From the NCBI GenBank assembly GCA_029204225.1, contig CM055094.1:64290785-64354784 (forward strand): 64,000 bases of DNA, written 5' to 3'. The translations under genes and the position numbers were made by a program. Below, piece by piece: positions 35,208-46,947 of this stretch (within the stretch, counting starts at the first letter, position 1; every line of letters starts with the position of its first letter). The notes beneath the pieces were generated by a model. It had not been told where the DNA came from and made no database searches. It was given only the letters and a program-made list of their open reading frames with translations. The DNA comes from Diphasiastrum complanatum (taxonomy: Eukaryota; Streptophyta; Lycopodiopsida; Lycopodiales; Lycopodiaceae).

Positions 35208-37240
35208 TTACCAATCAGAGCGGCCTTGGAATCCTTGAAGGGCCACTTTGTACGTTTCCACTTTCTTGAACAAATACGCGATCTACGTCGAAGTGACCGG
35301 ATGATCTAGTATTTGCGTCTGAAGATACACATCACGCTCAAGGGTAGTCGCATCCAATTCACCTTGGAGACATGTGTGATCCTGTTCCACCATCTGTAAT
35401 TGACCTTTTAGCAGCTGCACTGTTGCTTTGCATCCTGCACGACCTTATCCACCTAGTCTTATGTGGTTTTCAGGGCATTTTGTAGGGAGCTGACGTATCC
35501 TTTGAGGCGATCAGCGTGTTGCTGTGCCATATTCTTTTCAGCTTCATATTTGTCTTTGCGCTACTTGGCGATCTTCAATTCTCTATATAGCTGGATAATC
35601 TTCTGGTGATGAGAGTGTTTTCCGATCCCAGATCTGAAATTCACTACTCCACTTCTTTTTTCTTGTCAAGCATAGACTGGATCACTTGTGCAAGTCTTGA
35701 GACCAAACCGAGAGCATCACCAAAATCTATTGTCATGGAGGCGGTAGCAACAATCGGACCTGATGGTACCGTCCTTGGTTGGCGTGAAATAAGTGCCAGT
35801 ACTTCTTCTTCTTCAAAAACATCTTCTTCTTCAAACGTACCCTCAGGCACGTTGGCGTCGAACTGCTTCGGTGATTTCGCAGCTTGGTCGACCCGAAGTG
35901 TGGTTGGGCTGTCTTCAGCTTGAAGTTGCTGGCTTGAGTTTTCAACACCGACAGTAGTGTCATGGATTTGTTCGAATCCTCTTCCAGGGGATTGGAATTC
36001 AAAGGGCGCAGGGCTCTGGGGCATTTCAAAAACTTTGGAGGCCCCAAGGGGGTTGGAATCATCGAACATATCCATGAAATACTGCGTGTTTGGTGATATA
36101 GCTTCGGTGTTGGGGGGTGAGGTGTCCTGGGCAGCTGTGATGGGAATGGTAGCCCCAATGGTCACAGACTATCCTTGAGTGGAAGCAGAGGCGAGGGAAG
36201 CATCAGAGGCAGAGGGAATATGAAGTTTAGTGCGAATAGCAGTAGGGGGTGGAAGCGCAGCTGATGATGTATTCTAGTACGACATCATGATGCAAAAGGC
36301 AAGTCAAGAATGACGATCTCGCTGCGTGGACGATGTCGACTATGTGAACTAGAGGCCTGGTGGGACGACTCGGCCGGTGCTTCTTCATAGATCGAAAGCA
36401 CAAAATTCAGGTGGAAGCCATGGATTTTGTTTTCCAGGTGAGAGGCGGCTAGAAGAGATAACAAGGAACCATCAGCAAACTACTACTTAGTATTGCTCTT
36501 AATAGCTCATTTGAGCTCCCCAGAAACAGTCTTGAATCAATTATATGGTTCAAGAGAGGCTTTGGCTATCTTGGTATAGGAGTCAGCTATCATATGGAGG
36601 ATCTATGAAGTGATGCGGTCTTTCTTGATGTTGCCAACCATCAGGAAGTTATTCAGTAGCTAGGTAGCAGCGTGTATGACATGCTCAATGATGGCATCGA
36701 GGAGGTATCCATCATTGGTCCAGTGTAGATCATTGGTTAGATCAATGTAAGATTTTATGGCCTGTTTGGCCTGCTTATGGTTGGGTGAGGCTTGTGTACC
36801 TGAAGCTATGCCTATAGCAGCAAGGGTGGACTTAGTGACACGCACCTTGTGTGTTGCTCCCTGAAAGGTGATATAAATTTGGATTTCTATTCCTTCCACG
36901 TACTGAAGGCGAGAGTGATGAAATCCATGTTGATTCTCCCAAAAAAGGCTCTCTCATAAATACCCATTGCGGTAAGCAGAGGCTCCGCAAGGGTCATCCA
37001 CTGAGTGACCATGCTTGTGCTAGGAAGTATCATGATGTCCGTTGCAGATGGGACATCACGATGGATAGTATAACACGGAGATTGGGAAGTATCTGTGGAA
37101 GACATGATGATCAAAAAAGAAAAGTAAGATGCACAAAAGTATATTAGAAAGCAGTTCAAAAAGTTTGGAAGGCTTTGGTTGCGGGAAAAATTGACAAGAG
37201 CTTCGCTAGCACAAGTGAGGAATGAATCGAATTCAACCAA
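35208..37240 (-). pseudogene. Decayed unknown ~630-aa protein gene with C-terminal coiled coil
   Basis: Minus-strand coding potential runs from a likely start at 37103-37105 (MSSTDTSQSPCYTIHRDVPS) or 37240 to a TAA at 35208. In order: a possible folded region (GIYERAFFGRINMDFITLAF, then after a frameshift near 36895 EGIEIQIYITFQGATHKVRV), a helical part, an acidic Pro/Ser-rich part with EEEDVFEEEEVL (about 35800), and a coiled-coil tail (KDKYEAEKNMAQQHADRLK, GQLQMVEQDH). At least ten stops and several frameshifts interrupt it, many of them TAG/TGA where Gln, Arg or Trp would fit. I recognise no family. On the same strand it follows a gypsy gag/RNase H relic, so it may be an element-borne extra ORF; a dead host gene is the alternative. 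Confidence 0.4.
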
Positions 37241-37388
37241 CTTATAGGTGAATTTGGTGGGTCCATTACACTGAATACTATTTTAGCTGATAAGTTTTGA
37301 ACCAAAATTTGCAGACATGTTCAGGTTTATGAAAATAGGCTATAAAAATCTCAGCGAAGGATCCTAGGAATAATGCAAAATGCGTTTA

Positions 37389-38011
37389 CATGAGGTAGTG
37401 ATGAAATTTACGAATAGAAAAAATCATGGCTAACGCTTCACGTTCCGTTGTTAAATAATTCTTCTCCAGATTTGTAAGTTGTCTGCTTGCAAATCGTATA
37501 GATCGTCCAATCTGGAGAATGCAATATTGGTGCTGAAGTTAATGCTTTTTTTAGTTTTTCAAAGGCTTCTAACACCTCTACTGTCCAAATAGGAACAATA
37601 ATCAGTTTGTATAGCAGAGTGCTTTGGTGGGGCATGTAAGGCTAAACGTTCTGGGTATCTAAGAGCAGATTGTCGAGGTCTAGCTGTTGGATTTCCTTCA
37701 TATTGTGGTTCTCGATATCCCATTTGGGGATACCATTGCTGAATTATTCGAGGATTGAAGTTGCAAAAAGCAGTCTCATGATCACGCAAATTACACAAAT
37801 GGCATACACTGATTTCCATTCGTTCTTTTAATTTCGTGGATGCTATTGGAAGAACAATCGTATTGCAAACAAAGGTGAGAACGTTTTGAATGGTAGCTCG
37901 ATGATAAGGAAGCATGCATGCTAAGGATGAATGCTCACAGGGTGTTGTGATTACCGTTGTGTAGTAGCAAGGTTTGACTGGCATATTGGGATTGGATAAT
38001 ACTACAAGCAA
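37389..38011 (-). pseudogene. Ty3/gypsy gag zinc knuckle fused to RNase H
   Basis: On the minus strand a gag tail with an intact CCHC knuckle (CHLCNLRDHETAFC, frame 37559-38011) runs directly into the end of a gypsy RT and its RNase H. AFEKLKKALTSAPILHSPDW is followed, after a frameshift, by RFASRQLTNLEKNYLTTERE and ALAMIFSIRKFHHYLM (37389-37500). Protease and most of RT, about 1.5 kb in a complete element, have been deleted at about 37600. No integrase follows. Confidence 0.8.
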
Positions 38012-38049
38012 TCATTGTCCCAGCGGGCAAACGTGGGCAATTTTTCAGG

Positions 38050-40590
38050 TATTTTTTTCAACCTTTTTGGCTTATGAAAAGCACTGGACAACAAACAACG
38101 GTTGAATATTATTATCAACTTTTTTAAAAAGTGTTTAATCACTGGTTAGCGCCCTCTTTGATGCGGATCTGGCCACTGACCAGCGCTAATTTTCTGAGTA
38201 TTAACACTTGAACTACAGCGATCTACCATATGCTCTTTGTATGATCAATGTTGCTTGCATTTTTCAATATGTAATGCATTCAAAAATGTGATGGACCGTT
38301 GTCTTTCTAGTTGGTTTTGGATTTACCAAAAACTATAGCATGAATATGGTTGATAAGAATGCTCTTACTATACTCGATTGGCTGTAATCTATACGTAGTA
38401 TTGCTACATACGATTGCTCTTTTGGTTTGATAAAGAGGATGATGGAATATGTCTCTGATAAACTAGTATTATGATGGCTATGATTACGGAAAATGTAGTA
38501 AAAAGGAGGTTGGATATGCTAATATGCTCTTGAATAATAGTGATTGCCATTGCTAATAATCTGTATATGGTGGGAAATGCTCTCGAAGAATGAAAAGCTA
38601 TATGATAAATCTACAGATAAGTAAGTAGCTAGCTATTGATAATGACTCTGTCAAGCTTCAAGAATACTCTATACTTAATCCAAAACTTTCGGTCTGAATG
38701 CCTTAGCACGTGGGTGATTCGAGAGTTGTAGATAGATCAAGCTAAATTTGAGGAGTGTGAAGAATTGCCAAAAATTGGCAAATCTAGCTTGATAAAAAAA
38801 CCATATTTAAGACAACAACCACATAATATGTTTTAACTTTCACTTTATTACAAACTCCATTGATTGAATTGAACATGTTGCCTTTAGATAATGTTAGACA
38901 TGGCTCAACTGAGCACACACGAGGATTTATGCTCTAAGGTATGAGATGAAAACTTTCGTGACCTACAGTCGAAAGTTTGAGAATGTGCATTGTGCGCCTA
39001 CGCTAATTAGTCTATGAAATAACTGAATTCACCTCTCCGATGCTTCGTTTTCATAAGTTCCACAGAAAAGAGGGCCAAGTAAATCTTCAAAACACACGAG
39101 CAAGTTTTTGCTGCAAAGAATAGTTGTCCAGTTTCCTTTCTCATATTTCGCCGAATACATTTTTACATTGTCAGAGTTAATCATTAGCGGTTGGAGTGCT
39201 CCAACTTTTTTCATTCAAGCACCTAATGTGCTCTGAGTTGCAATCTCTCGATCTTTGTGAGAAGCTGTACTGGCATAGGACATAAATATTATGAGAAGAT
39301 TGTTTTTTATTGTGATTCAACCAATTTAACCTATATTATATAATTTGACCAGTTTCTAGTTTTTCGTTGTTTAAGAAATTTTTCATATTGTTGCTCAGTT
39401 GCATTAAACTAGAAAAATGTAGCTCATGGTTCGAAAAGATATGTCAAGCACGAAATCCGATCAGCGCCAACGCCGTTGATTAAAACATAAAAGAAGTTGT
39501 TAGTTGTTAGAATAGTTAGAATCCAGCAAGCAAACCTCCTATATTCGTTTATTAGTTCTAGGTAGCACAAGTTACGTCTTCACTTGCAAGTATGATCCGA
39601 GCCTTCCTAATTTTAGCTCAAATTTTAGTATCATTTATGTGGCTACACATAGTATTTCAATTATTATCAATTGTGCTCGTGTATTTCAGATCAAGAATCG
39701 AACTACCTATACATCCAAATATGTGCTTTTCCTATCGTTCATAATCACATCTGATTCACATATGATGAACAGAATTTTGTATATTACGATATCTACGTAT
39801 GCCCCATGGTGTCGACAGGGCTTTGAAGCTTCGACTCTTGTAGAGTAGGCAATTTGTGGTTGCACCAGAACAGACGCGAAGTTCGTCAATGTCAAAATAG
39901 TTGTTGTCTGTAATAGCCAGATCTTCACAACCATTAAATAACAAATCTAGTCATGCAAATTGTGTATCCATCGCTGCATAAGCTGATGGAGATATAGCTG
40001 CAGAGATTGTCAAATAAGTAAGAAATATGTAAAGCGAAGAATATGAGAAGATCGTGGCTGATTTTATGTGACTTAACTCTACGGGAATCGATGTCACATG
40101 ATTCTGACTAACCAGTTGAGAGTGACTTAGCGTGAGACCTACATGTTTGATTTACAACTTCCATACAATAAGCTAAAACGACTGCGCATTATGCTCATGA
40201 TGGGTACTGCAAGAAGAATAAAAGCTTTTGTAGGAATCGATGTCAGATGATTCTGACTAACCAGCCCAAGAATAGCCGAGGATCGAGTTGCATGCAGCTA
40301 TTTTGTACAAGAAAGCCACTACAGTTCAACAACAAGTGAGATTTTGTTGCCTAGAAGTAAACCAACAACTAATCTTCATTGCATGCAACAAAAGTTTCTT
40401 GTTCAAAGAGAGAGAGAAATGTCTAATACTTATTACGCTACATGTGCAATTTGCAAAACATTTTCAAGTATCGTTCAAGTATGAATATATTGTCCTCACA
40501 ATCATGATACAAGGAGCGAGCATCATAAAAAGTGTTCAATTAAAGTGTTCGCTTACCTGTACCATGAATTGACTAGATCAAAGATTTGGC
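38050..40590. other. Stretch without recognisable genes
   Basis: No frame carries a known domain. A 32-bp sequence (GGAATCGATGTCA...GACTAACCAG) occurs twice, at 40084-40115 and 40233-40264, with one mismatch. Confidence 0.5.
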
Positions 40591-40718
40591 TTTACTGTGC
40601 TTTTGCCTGCTTTTCTAGCACTCGGAACACCAACGCGAATCCACCAAAGAGATAGAGTGACATCCTTTCAGTACACGAACTCAAGACTAAGGATGAGAGC
40701 TGTTGAACGCAAGAGAAA

Positions 40719-40721
<3 letters not shown>

Positions 40722-40781
<60 letters not shown>
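40722..40781. repeat. (GA)30 microsatellite
   Basis: Sixty uninterrupted bases of GA. Confidence 0.97.
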
Positions 40782-40783
<2 letters not shown>

Positions 40784-40864
40784 TCTAATAAGTATGAGCG
40801 ACACATTTTTTGTTTCTTATGCTTTTTTTTTAGCAATGCAAAGTATAATTTGAATCATTAAATA

Positions 40865-40976
40865 ACGAGTCATGCAAAGTATAAACTTAAACCACGAGTC
40901 ATGCAAAGCATTAATTTTTAAATTTCTAAACCACGAGTCATGCAAAGTATAAATTTAAACGACGAGTCATGCAAAT
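40865..40976. repeat. Four-copy ~29-bp repeat with ACGAGTCATGCAAA core
   Basis: The core occurs at 40865, 40894, 40933 and 40962 (spacings 29, 39, 29), separated by A/T-rich spacers. Confidence 0.9.
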
Positions 40977-40979
40977 TTG

Positions 40980-43900
40980 AAAATAGTTCTACATGATGCT
41001 TTAGCCTACAACCAAGGTTAGGCACTTAAAACTTTGGGCAACTACCACAAATTGATCCTTAATGTTAACTTTTTTCAAAACTCCATTGAATTACCTCAAC
41101 ACATAGTATTGCCTTTGCAAAGCAATGCCAAAAACTTAAATGAGTCACACAGAGACTTTCAAGCCAAGGTAGATGAGCACATTCACATCTTCTAGGTATC
41201 TTTGAGGAGTATCTTAAAGGGGTTGTACATGCAACTATGCGGGGCCAACAACATCATGTGCATTGACAAAATCTTCTGAGTACGTACGTAGCCAGTCATC
41301 AATCCAGCAACGAGGGTTCACAGAGTTTTGTTGCAGGATCATGCATATATTTGATTCTTGTTCATGTCGTAAGGAGCTCCCCAGAGACTCAGATGCTTCG
41401 AAAAGGCTTGCTTGCAGCCTCCTCTATCTCTGTATGTAAACTTCTCTTTCCTGCTTTTCTCGCTTCTGTTTTTCGTTACTGTTTATACCTTTACTTATGG
41501 TTTTATACCTGAACTTTAATAAGACCCTTTTCCTTCAATTTATTTCGATTCCTCCCGGATGCAAATGTACTCCTTTATATATCAGATCCTAATTTATGCT
41601 CCTTTGATCATCTTATCTTCATCCTCATTCTATGTATTACATTTGCAACAATTTCGTTCAAATTCTTCTTCAATACTCATATAATTCCCAGCTTATGGAG
41701 AAATCTTCGTGCATGTTTTCTAGAATGACGGCTTTGAGTCCCACGTAGTGACATTTGAATTTTTGACTATGGGGACCCTCCTTATCATTTATTGATTGTT
41801 GAGCCATTATTTTACCGTAATCGGGGGTTTGCAAACCCGGACGGACCTCCAGACGATACATGCAAGCCTAAGGGTCTCATTAGGGAGTTGCGGATTATTT
41901 AAAGATTAGAGAGTAACTTCGATCAACTCACAAGCGCCTGTTTCCAGTTTACTGTTCTTTCAGTGCCGTGTCAACTTTTTATGCTATGAACCCTCATTTT
42001 TAGCTCAGTCTCATTTGCTTTTAGTACATTTGCAATTCTTCTTTTGAGGTGTCAACATACCTTCTATACAACACTTTTATCCTCATTCAGCTGTTGTAGA
42101 AGTTCGACCAAGAATTTCTCTTGAACTTGGGGTTATTAACTCTAAACCTCACTCCATTTACATCATTGGTTGCTAAATTTTGTACTGCTGAAAATTTTGG
42201 ACCTAGTTTCACGTTTGTTTATCAGTACATTTGGGAGCTGTTGCTCATCATGTATGGTCGTCATTGACCATCTTTGTCAGAGTTAATGGGGACTTCATGT
42301 TCTTGCATAAATTTTTTGTGGGAAACGATTTGAAGGCTGCAAAATATGCAATAAGCATCTGATTTACAAGAAGATTAGTATCGATAGATCTTTTGGGAAA
42401 AATTTCACTCGCCAAGAAGTGCACAACTGGCCACGATCTTGAGTAAGTTCATGAGATTGAAGTTAACAATCAATTATTCATATGAGATTGTGGGTCATGT
42501 TGGATGTTCTATGATGAAACTTAGTCTTTGAGAGATGGTTGCCACATCATATGGATGAGGCCTTTGTATCCGTTAATTGAGGACAATTACATGGAGTGGA
42601 TCTAGATTATGCTTAGTAGTTGCTCAATGCTAGAAGCAAGTTAAAGTGAGTGTTAGTTGCTTACATTGCAAGGCCTGAGAATGAAAGATGGTAACCCCAT
42701 GTGGTAGTTGTCAACACTGTGTCCGCCACTATGAGGATGGCATGTTCAGCTGCTCGAATCAAGCTAACAAGCTAGGCCATTATAAATGGCTAACTCATGG
42801 GCTTCGCTTAGCTGCAACAAATACTCACTGCAATCAGTGTGCTTGGCATTTACCCATTAGCAACCTATCTTGTTAAAGTTAGATTTTGAGAAGTAGATGA
42901 CTTCAAAATGTTCCTTTGAACCAACCTTTTAATTTTTGGATGTTGTTTGTTAAGATTAGAATAGAGGTACCAAGCTTGAGAAGTATGGCCATAACCTCTC
43001 TTACCAGACACTTAGTGTTAAACTAGGATAATTTTATGGTTACAAAGCTACTATATTGTAATCGCAATTCAAAGTATTGGAATTATGACCTTCACATCTA
43101 TTTCTTGTGACATCATGACTTCACAAAAGTTCTTGATTGGTGCTACTTCTTTAGTTGCTAGGCTATTATAGTGCTTTAATTAGCCATGCTTGGTTATTAG
43201 TTACATTATACTTGTTATCTTAGTCACATAATGTACCCTACAATGTAATCTAATATGATAATTGGCTTAGTGGGCCCAAGTACCATATAGTGTGATTAAT
43301 TGAGAGTTCGGTCCTTCTAAGTGGAATAGGATCCTTCTAAGTGTAATAGGAATTTGATACCACATGACCAATTGTGTAGTAGTAGTTACTTCATATTTCT
43401 CACATGGATCATTCTCATTGTATCTTATGATATTCTCTAATGTTAGCATTTTATTCTCTCCTCCTATTTTCTCTCTTGGATTGAATGATCGCTGTGTGCA
43501 CTTATCTTCGACGTGGTATTTGAGCAAACTGTGGCTAACATCATTAAGATCTTGCATTCAGTAGGATTCCATTTTCTAGAGAAATATAGTGTAACTTAGA
43601 ATTATGAGGGATAGAGATAAAATCTCTTTGCTTGCTGAATTTTATGAGTAACTGGTGCACAATGTGTAGGCCCTCTTCAAGTGTGAATTTCTAGCCTCTT
43701 GTTGCATTGAGATGGTAAGCCCAATTGAATAGGATCGATGAGATTTTAGCCTTCATTGCAAACTACATGGTGTATGGTTGCTACATTATGTGGAAGAGCG
43801 AAGTGAAAGTGAAAGGATTGCTAAAAGGCAACAGATCTAGCCTAAAGTCAACTCAAGTTGACAACCCGGGGAAGGGCATTGAAGCCACATGGCGATGGGT

Positions 43901-45240
43901 TAGCGCGAAAGCATTTCTTTTGCATTGAAAGAAGGTTGTCAAGGTCTGCTCAATAGCCCACTTATTTTACTTTATTTCAAGGCACATAAATAAGCTGCTA
44001 AAGAACCTTTCTCTTCTATTGTCAATCGGTCGTGAGGGTGTTAGATGACAGCCTTTGGTGCAAAAGAACAAGATGGAAGATGCCATGCCCATTCATCCAG
44101 CTACCATTCTAGGAAGAAGCCCAATGCATGTTTATCGCACGAAGAGGAGTTTTGCTGAATGCTTGAAAGCATCCTGAATGGAGGCTCAATGTTGGTTGTG
44201 AAGTGTGGAGAGAGCATGGAATTCAACAAAGGATTTTAAGGAGACAACCCGGTTTGAAATCATGAGGATGACTAGCAGCGGAAGACTGAGCGAGCGTGGG
44301 TGTAGGATCGGAAGTGCCACAGTTAGCAGCAGAGATAATCAAGATGAATAATTCAGATAAGCGCAAATGAGAAATACAATAGTGAGACAGAAATTGCACT
44401 CTGATTAATATCAACAATGAGTACAATGGCTTGAAGTGATAACTTCAGCTTGTCGTTGAGCGTGATAACGCTGGCTACTTTAATTCTTCTTGAGAGAAGA
44501 TTGATTGGTAATTAACTCAACTATTGATCAGTCTGTTATAGCTGATTACAAAATATCTACTTGTAAAATATCTGTTTGCTAAATATCTATTTAGCATTTA
44601 TTACAACTGCCTTAGAGCAATAATTGTATGTACAATAGTAGGTGAACTGCCATAAAGATTTCTGACAGTTTATTTGGATCGATTTTTTCCTTGATGGAAA
44701 GAATCGACAAAGGTCGGTTGATGAAGACAAATTCAGTTGATGGAGTTAGTGTTGTAATGTCGACGAATTCGGTTGATGGGTATATACATGAGAAGTCGAA
44801 GTTGATGGAATGAAGTAAGTCGGGTACTTCGAATACTTCGATGTCAGGTACCTTGATGAAGTAAGTTGAGTATATACATTTGAGAAGTCGAAGTCGAAGT
44901 CGATGTAGTCGATCTCTTGTAGTCCTTGAGCAGTGCATGGGTGATGTTTTTCCTTCACCCTGATCTTATCGTTGAGACTTCATCCTTTACCAATGTAGCA
45001 TTTAGTTGAATTTTTGGTAATGGAGTCCTCATTGGTGATGCCTAAGTTTCAAAGCCTTATGAACTTCTTGGTGAAGCCATGTCCATTTAAATAACTCTCC
45101 TATTCCTTCAAGATATTGTGTACTTTTGGCTCTTCACTCTTTTCTAAACTTCTTCACTAATTGTTTCCATAGCATATCTTAATCTTTATTTTGTCAAGCA
45201 ACTATACGGATGAATAACATCTCTGCACTTACTAGTTTTT
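40980..45240. other. Stretch with little recognisable content
   Basis: No coding domain is supported. A possible degenerate LTR ends near 43513 with a primer-site-like TGGTATTTGAGC at 43514-43525. Short repeats are seen at 44560-44600 (AAATATCT units) and 44880-44910 (AAGTCG units). Confidence 0.4.
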
Positions 45241-45307
45241 GTGCCTCCTTCTGTCATGCGTTTTATATATCTATATCTATATCTCTCTCTCTCTATATCT
45301 ATATATA

Positions 45308-45310
<3 letters not shown>

Positions 45311-45394
<84 letters not shown>
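45311..45394. repeat. (AT)n microsatellite
   Basis: About 84 bases of pure AT preceded by CT/AT mixed simple sequence (45262-45310). Confidence 0.97.
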
Positions 45395-45396
<2 letters not shown>

Positions 45397-45417
45397 AAGG
45401 AAGCGGATGGCGGACGC

Positions 45418-45475
45418 GGACGCGGATGCGTCAGGGGTGCATCCGCGTCCGGTTTTTTTTTTTTTTTTTTTTTTT
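45418..45475. repeat. GC-rich 12-bp hairpin followed by poly-T
   Basis: GGACGCGGATGC (45418-45429) pairs perfectly with GCATCCGCGTCC (45439-45450) around a 9-base loop, followed by 23 T residues (45453-45475). GACGCGG recurs to 45530. The shape resembles a terminator but has no adjacent gene; a foldback end of a small DNA transposon is more likely. Confidence 0.6.
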
Positions 45476-45586
45476 AAATTTTAAAAAAAAAATTGGACGC
45501 GTCCGGGGGTCTGACGCGGACGCGGATTCGGGCAATCCGGCCCGGATCCTCATCTTTGATATTATTATTATATATATATATATATC

Positions 45587-45783
45587 ATAGATCCAGCGGT
45601 ACCAAGATCCGCGGATCCCGGTACCGCGGATCCAGTGTGGTACCGCAGATCCATAGTGATCCGCGTTACCACAATATATATTATTTTTTATAGATCCAGC
45701 GGTACCAAGTCCCGGTATCGCGGATCCAGTGTGGTACCGCAGATCCATACTGATCCGCGTTACCACAATATATATTATTTTTT
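45587..45783. repeat. Left subterminal duplication of the hAT element
   Basis: Two units (45587-45689 and 45690-45783) begin ATAGATCCAGCGGTACCAAG and end at a TATATATTATTTTTT run. Both carry CCAGTGTGGTACCGCAGATC. Such subterminal repeats are where hAT transposases commonly bind; the role here is inferred. Confidence 0.85.
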
Positions 45784-46578
45784 AATATATAATATTTTTT
45801 AATATTTAATATATTAATATTTTCTTTTTTAACCTAATCCCCCCCCTCGCTTCATCTCTCTCCCTGCCCGTCGCCCTACTGTCCGCGCCCTCCCTGCTGT
45901 CCGCGCCCTCTCTGTTGTATGCCCATCGCCCTTCTGTCCGCGCCCTCCCGACTGTCTTCGCATTGCACTGATCGCGTCCTCCCCTGCTATTGCTATTTCG
46001 GCCTTTATTGTGGTTTTTTCAAGCCTTCCGACTCCTATCGCACCCACAAAGATCTCTGCCTTCTTTCCCCAGTCCTTTCTACAGAGATGGTGCATTCCCA
46101 CCTTGCCGATCCGTGGGACGAGGTGGACATTGTCAGGCGGGTTCCCGACAAGTCTAACAAGTCCGGTGCAAGGATAGTGCGCTGTCGGTATTGCCTGACC
46201 GAGTTCGTTGCCACCCTCACTCGCCTTAAAGGCCACCTACTCGGCGCACGCGCGAGAGATGGTGGCACACTGAATGCTGCCCCCTGTGCCAGCATGTCCG
46301 TTCTCGTCAGGCAACGACTTTTGGATACCTACGAGCCACGTCTTGTGGCGGGGGAGAACACCATTTCGGAGGGTGTTCTTCGGTTTTGCACCGCTCCTTA
46401 AGTGGTTGACCCTGAGTTGCTGCCTGCTTGGCTGGCACGCACGAGGAGAGGGAGTGCATCCTCGTCCAGTCCCTTTGCCCCTCATCCCCCTCAGACAGTT
46501 CCGCCTCACGCACCCCCATCTGCACCCATTCCGGTGGATCCTGTCCCACCGCGTCCGCCAGTTGCCACTGTGGTTCCA

Positions 46579-46936
46579 TGTAATAGATCCTAACACCACA
46601 GTAGGGCAAACACTAACTGATCCACCCAACCTTGCCTACTCCCTGATATAGAGTAAGCCCCTCCTAGCCCAGTGTGAGGACTGGTAGCATGCTACTGCCA
46701 AGTGTCGACCACGTGGCACTGACGTGGCTGACTGCACGTCGGGACCCAACTGGGGGCCCTATCCTGCTGACAGGGTCCCTAGGCTGTGTTAGGCCCGCCA
46801 TGGCTATGGACCGTGCTGGGGCACACTACTCACACTGTCTTGCCCTGTTGGTCATGTACACTGGACACGACCCTGACTGTGGTATCTGACCTATCTGTGT
46901 TCCCTAGGGTTCGGCACTGGTTACGAGCTCGTAACA
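46579..46936 (-). mobile_element. Chromovirus 3' LTR
   Basis: 358 bp, plus strand TGTAATAGATCC...CGTAACA, flanked inside by the polypurine tract complement CTCCCTCCCCCTT (46937-46949). It contains a G-box-like CCACGTGG near 46710. Confidence 0.95.
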
Positions 46937-46947
46937 CTCCCTCCCCC

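Noticed and set aside
43130-43525. Solo LTR ending at TGGTATTTGAGC
   Set aside because: The primer-site match has several mismatches and no second LTR copy or coding remnant supports it; kept only as a remark.
45418-45475. GC hairpin plus poly-T read as a rho-independent terminator
   Set aside because: The surroundings are plant nuclear transposon DNA with no bacterial gene upstream; the shape is coincidental or a transposon foldback.
45210-45484. Ile-Tyr repeat frames through the (AT)n tract
   Set aside because: Simple-sequence translation with no other coding evidence.
45829-46295. Long frames on the minus strand opposite the BED exon, and similar ones at 46237-46629 and 54384-55216
   Set aside because: Antisense shadows in GC-rich coding DNA; the plus-strand frame carries the BED and hAT motifs.
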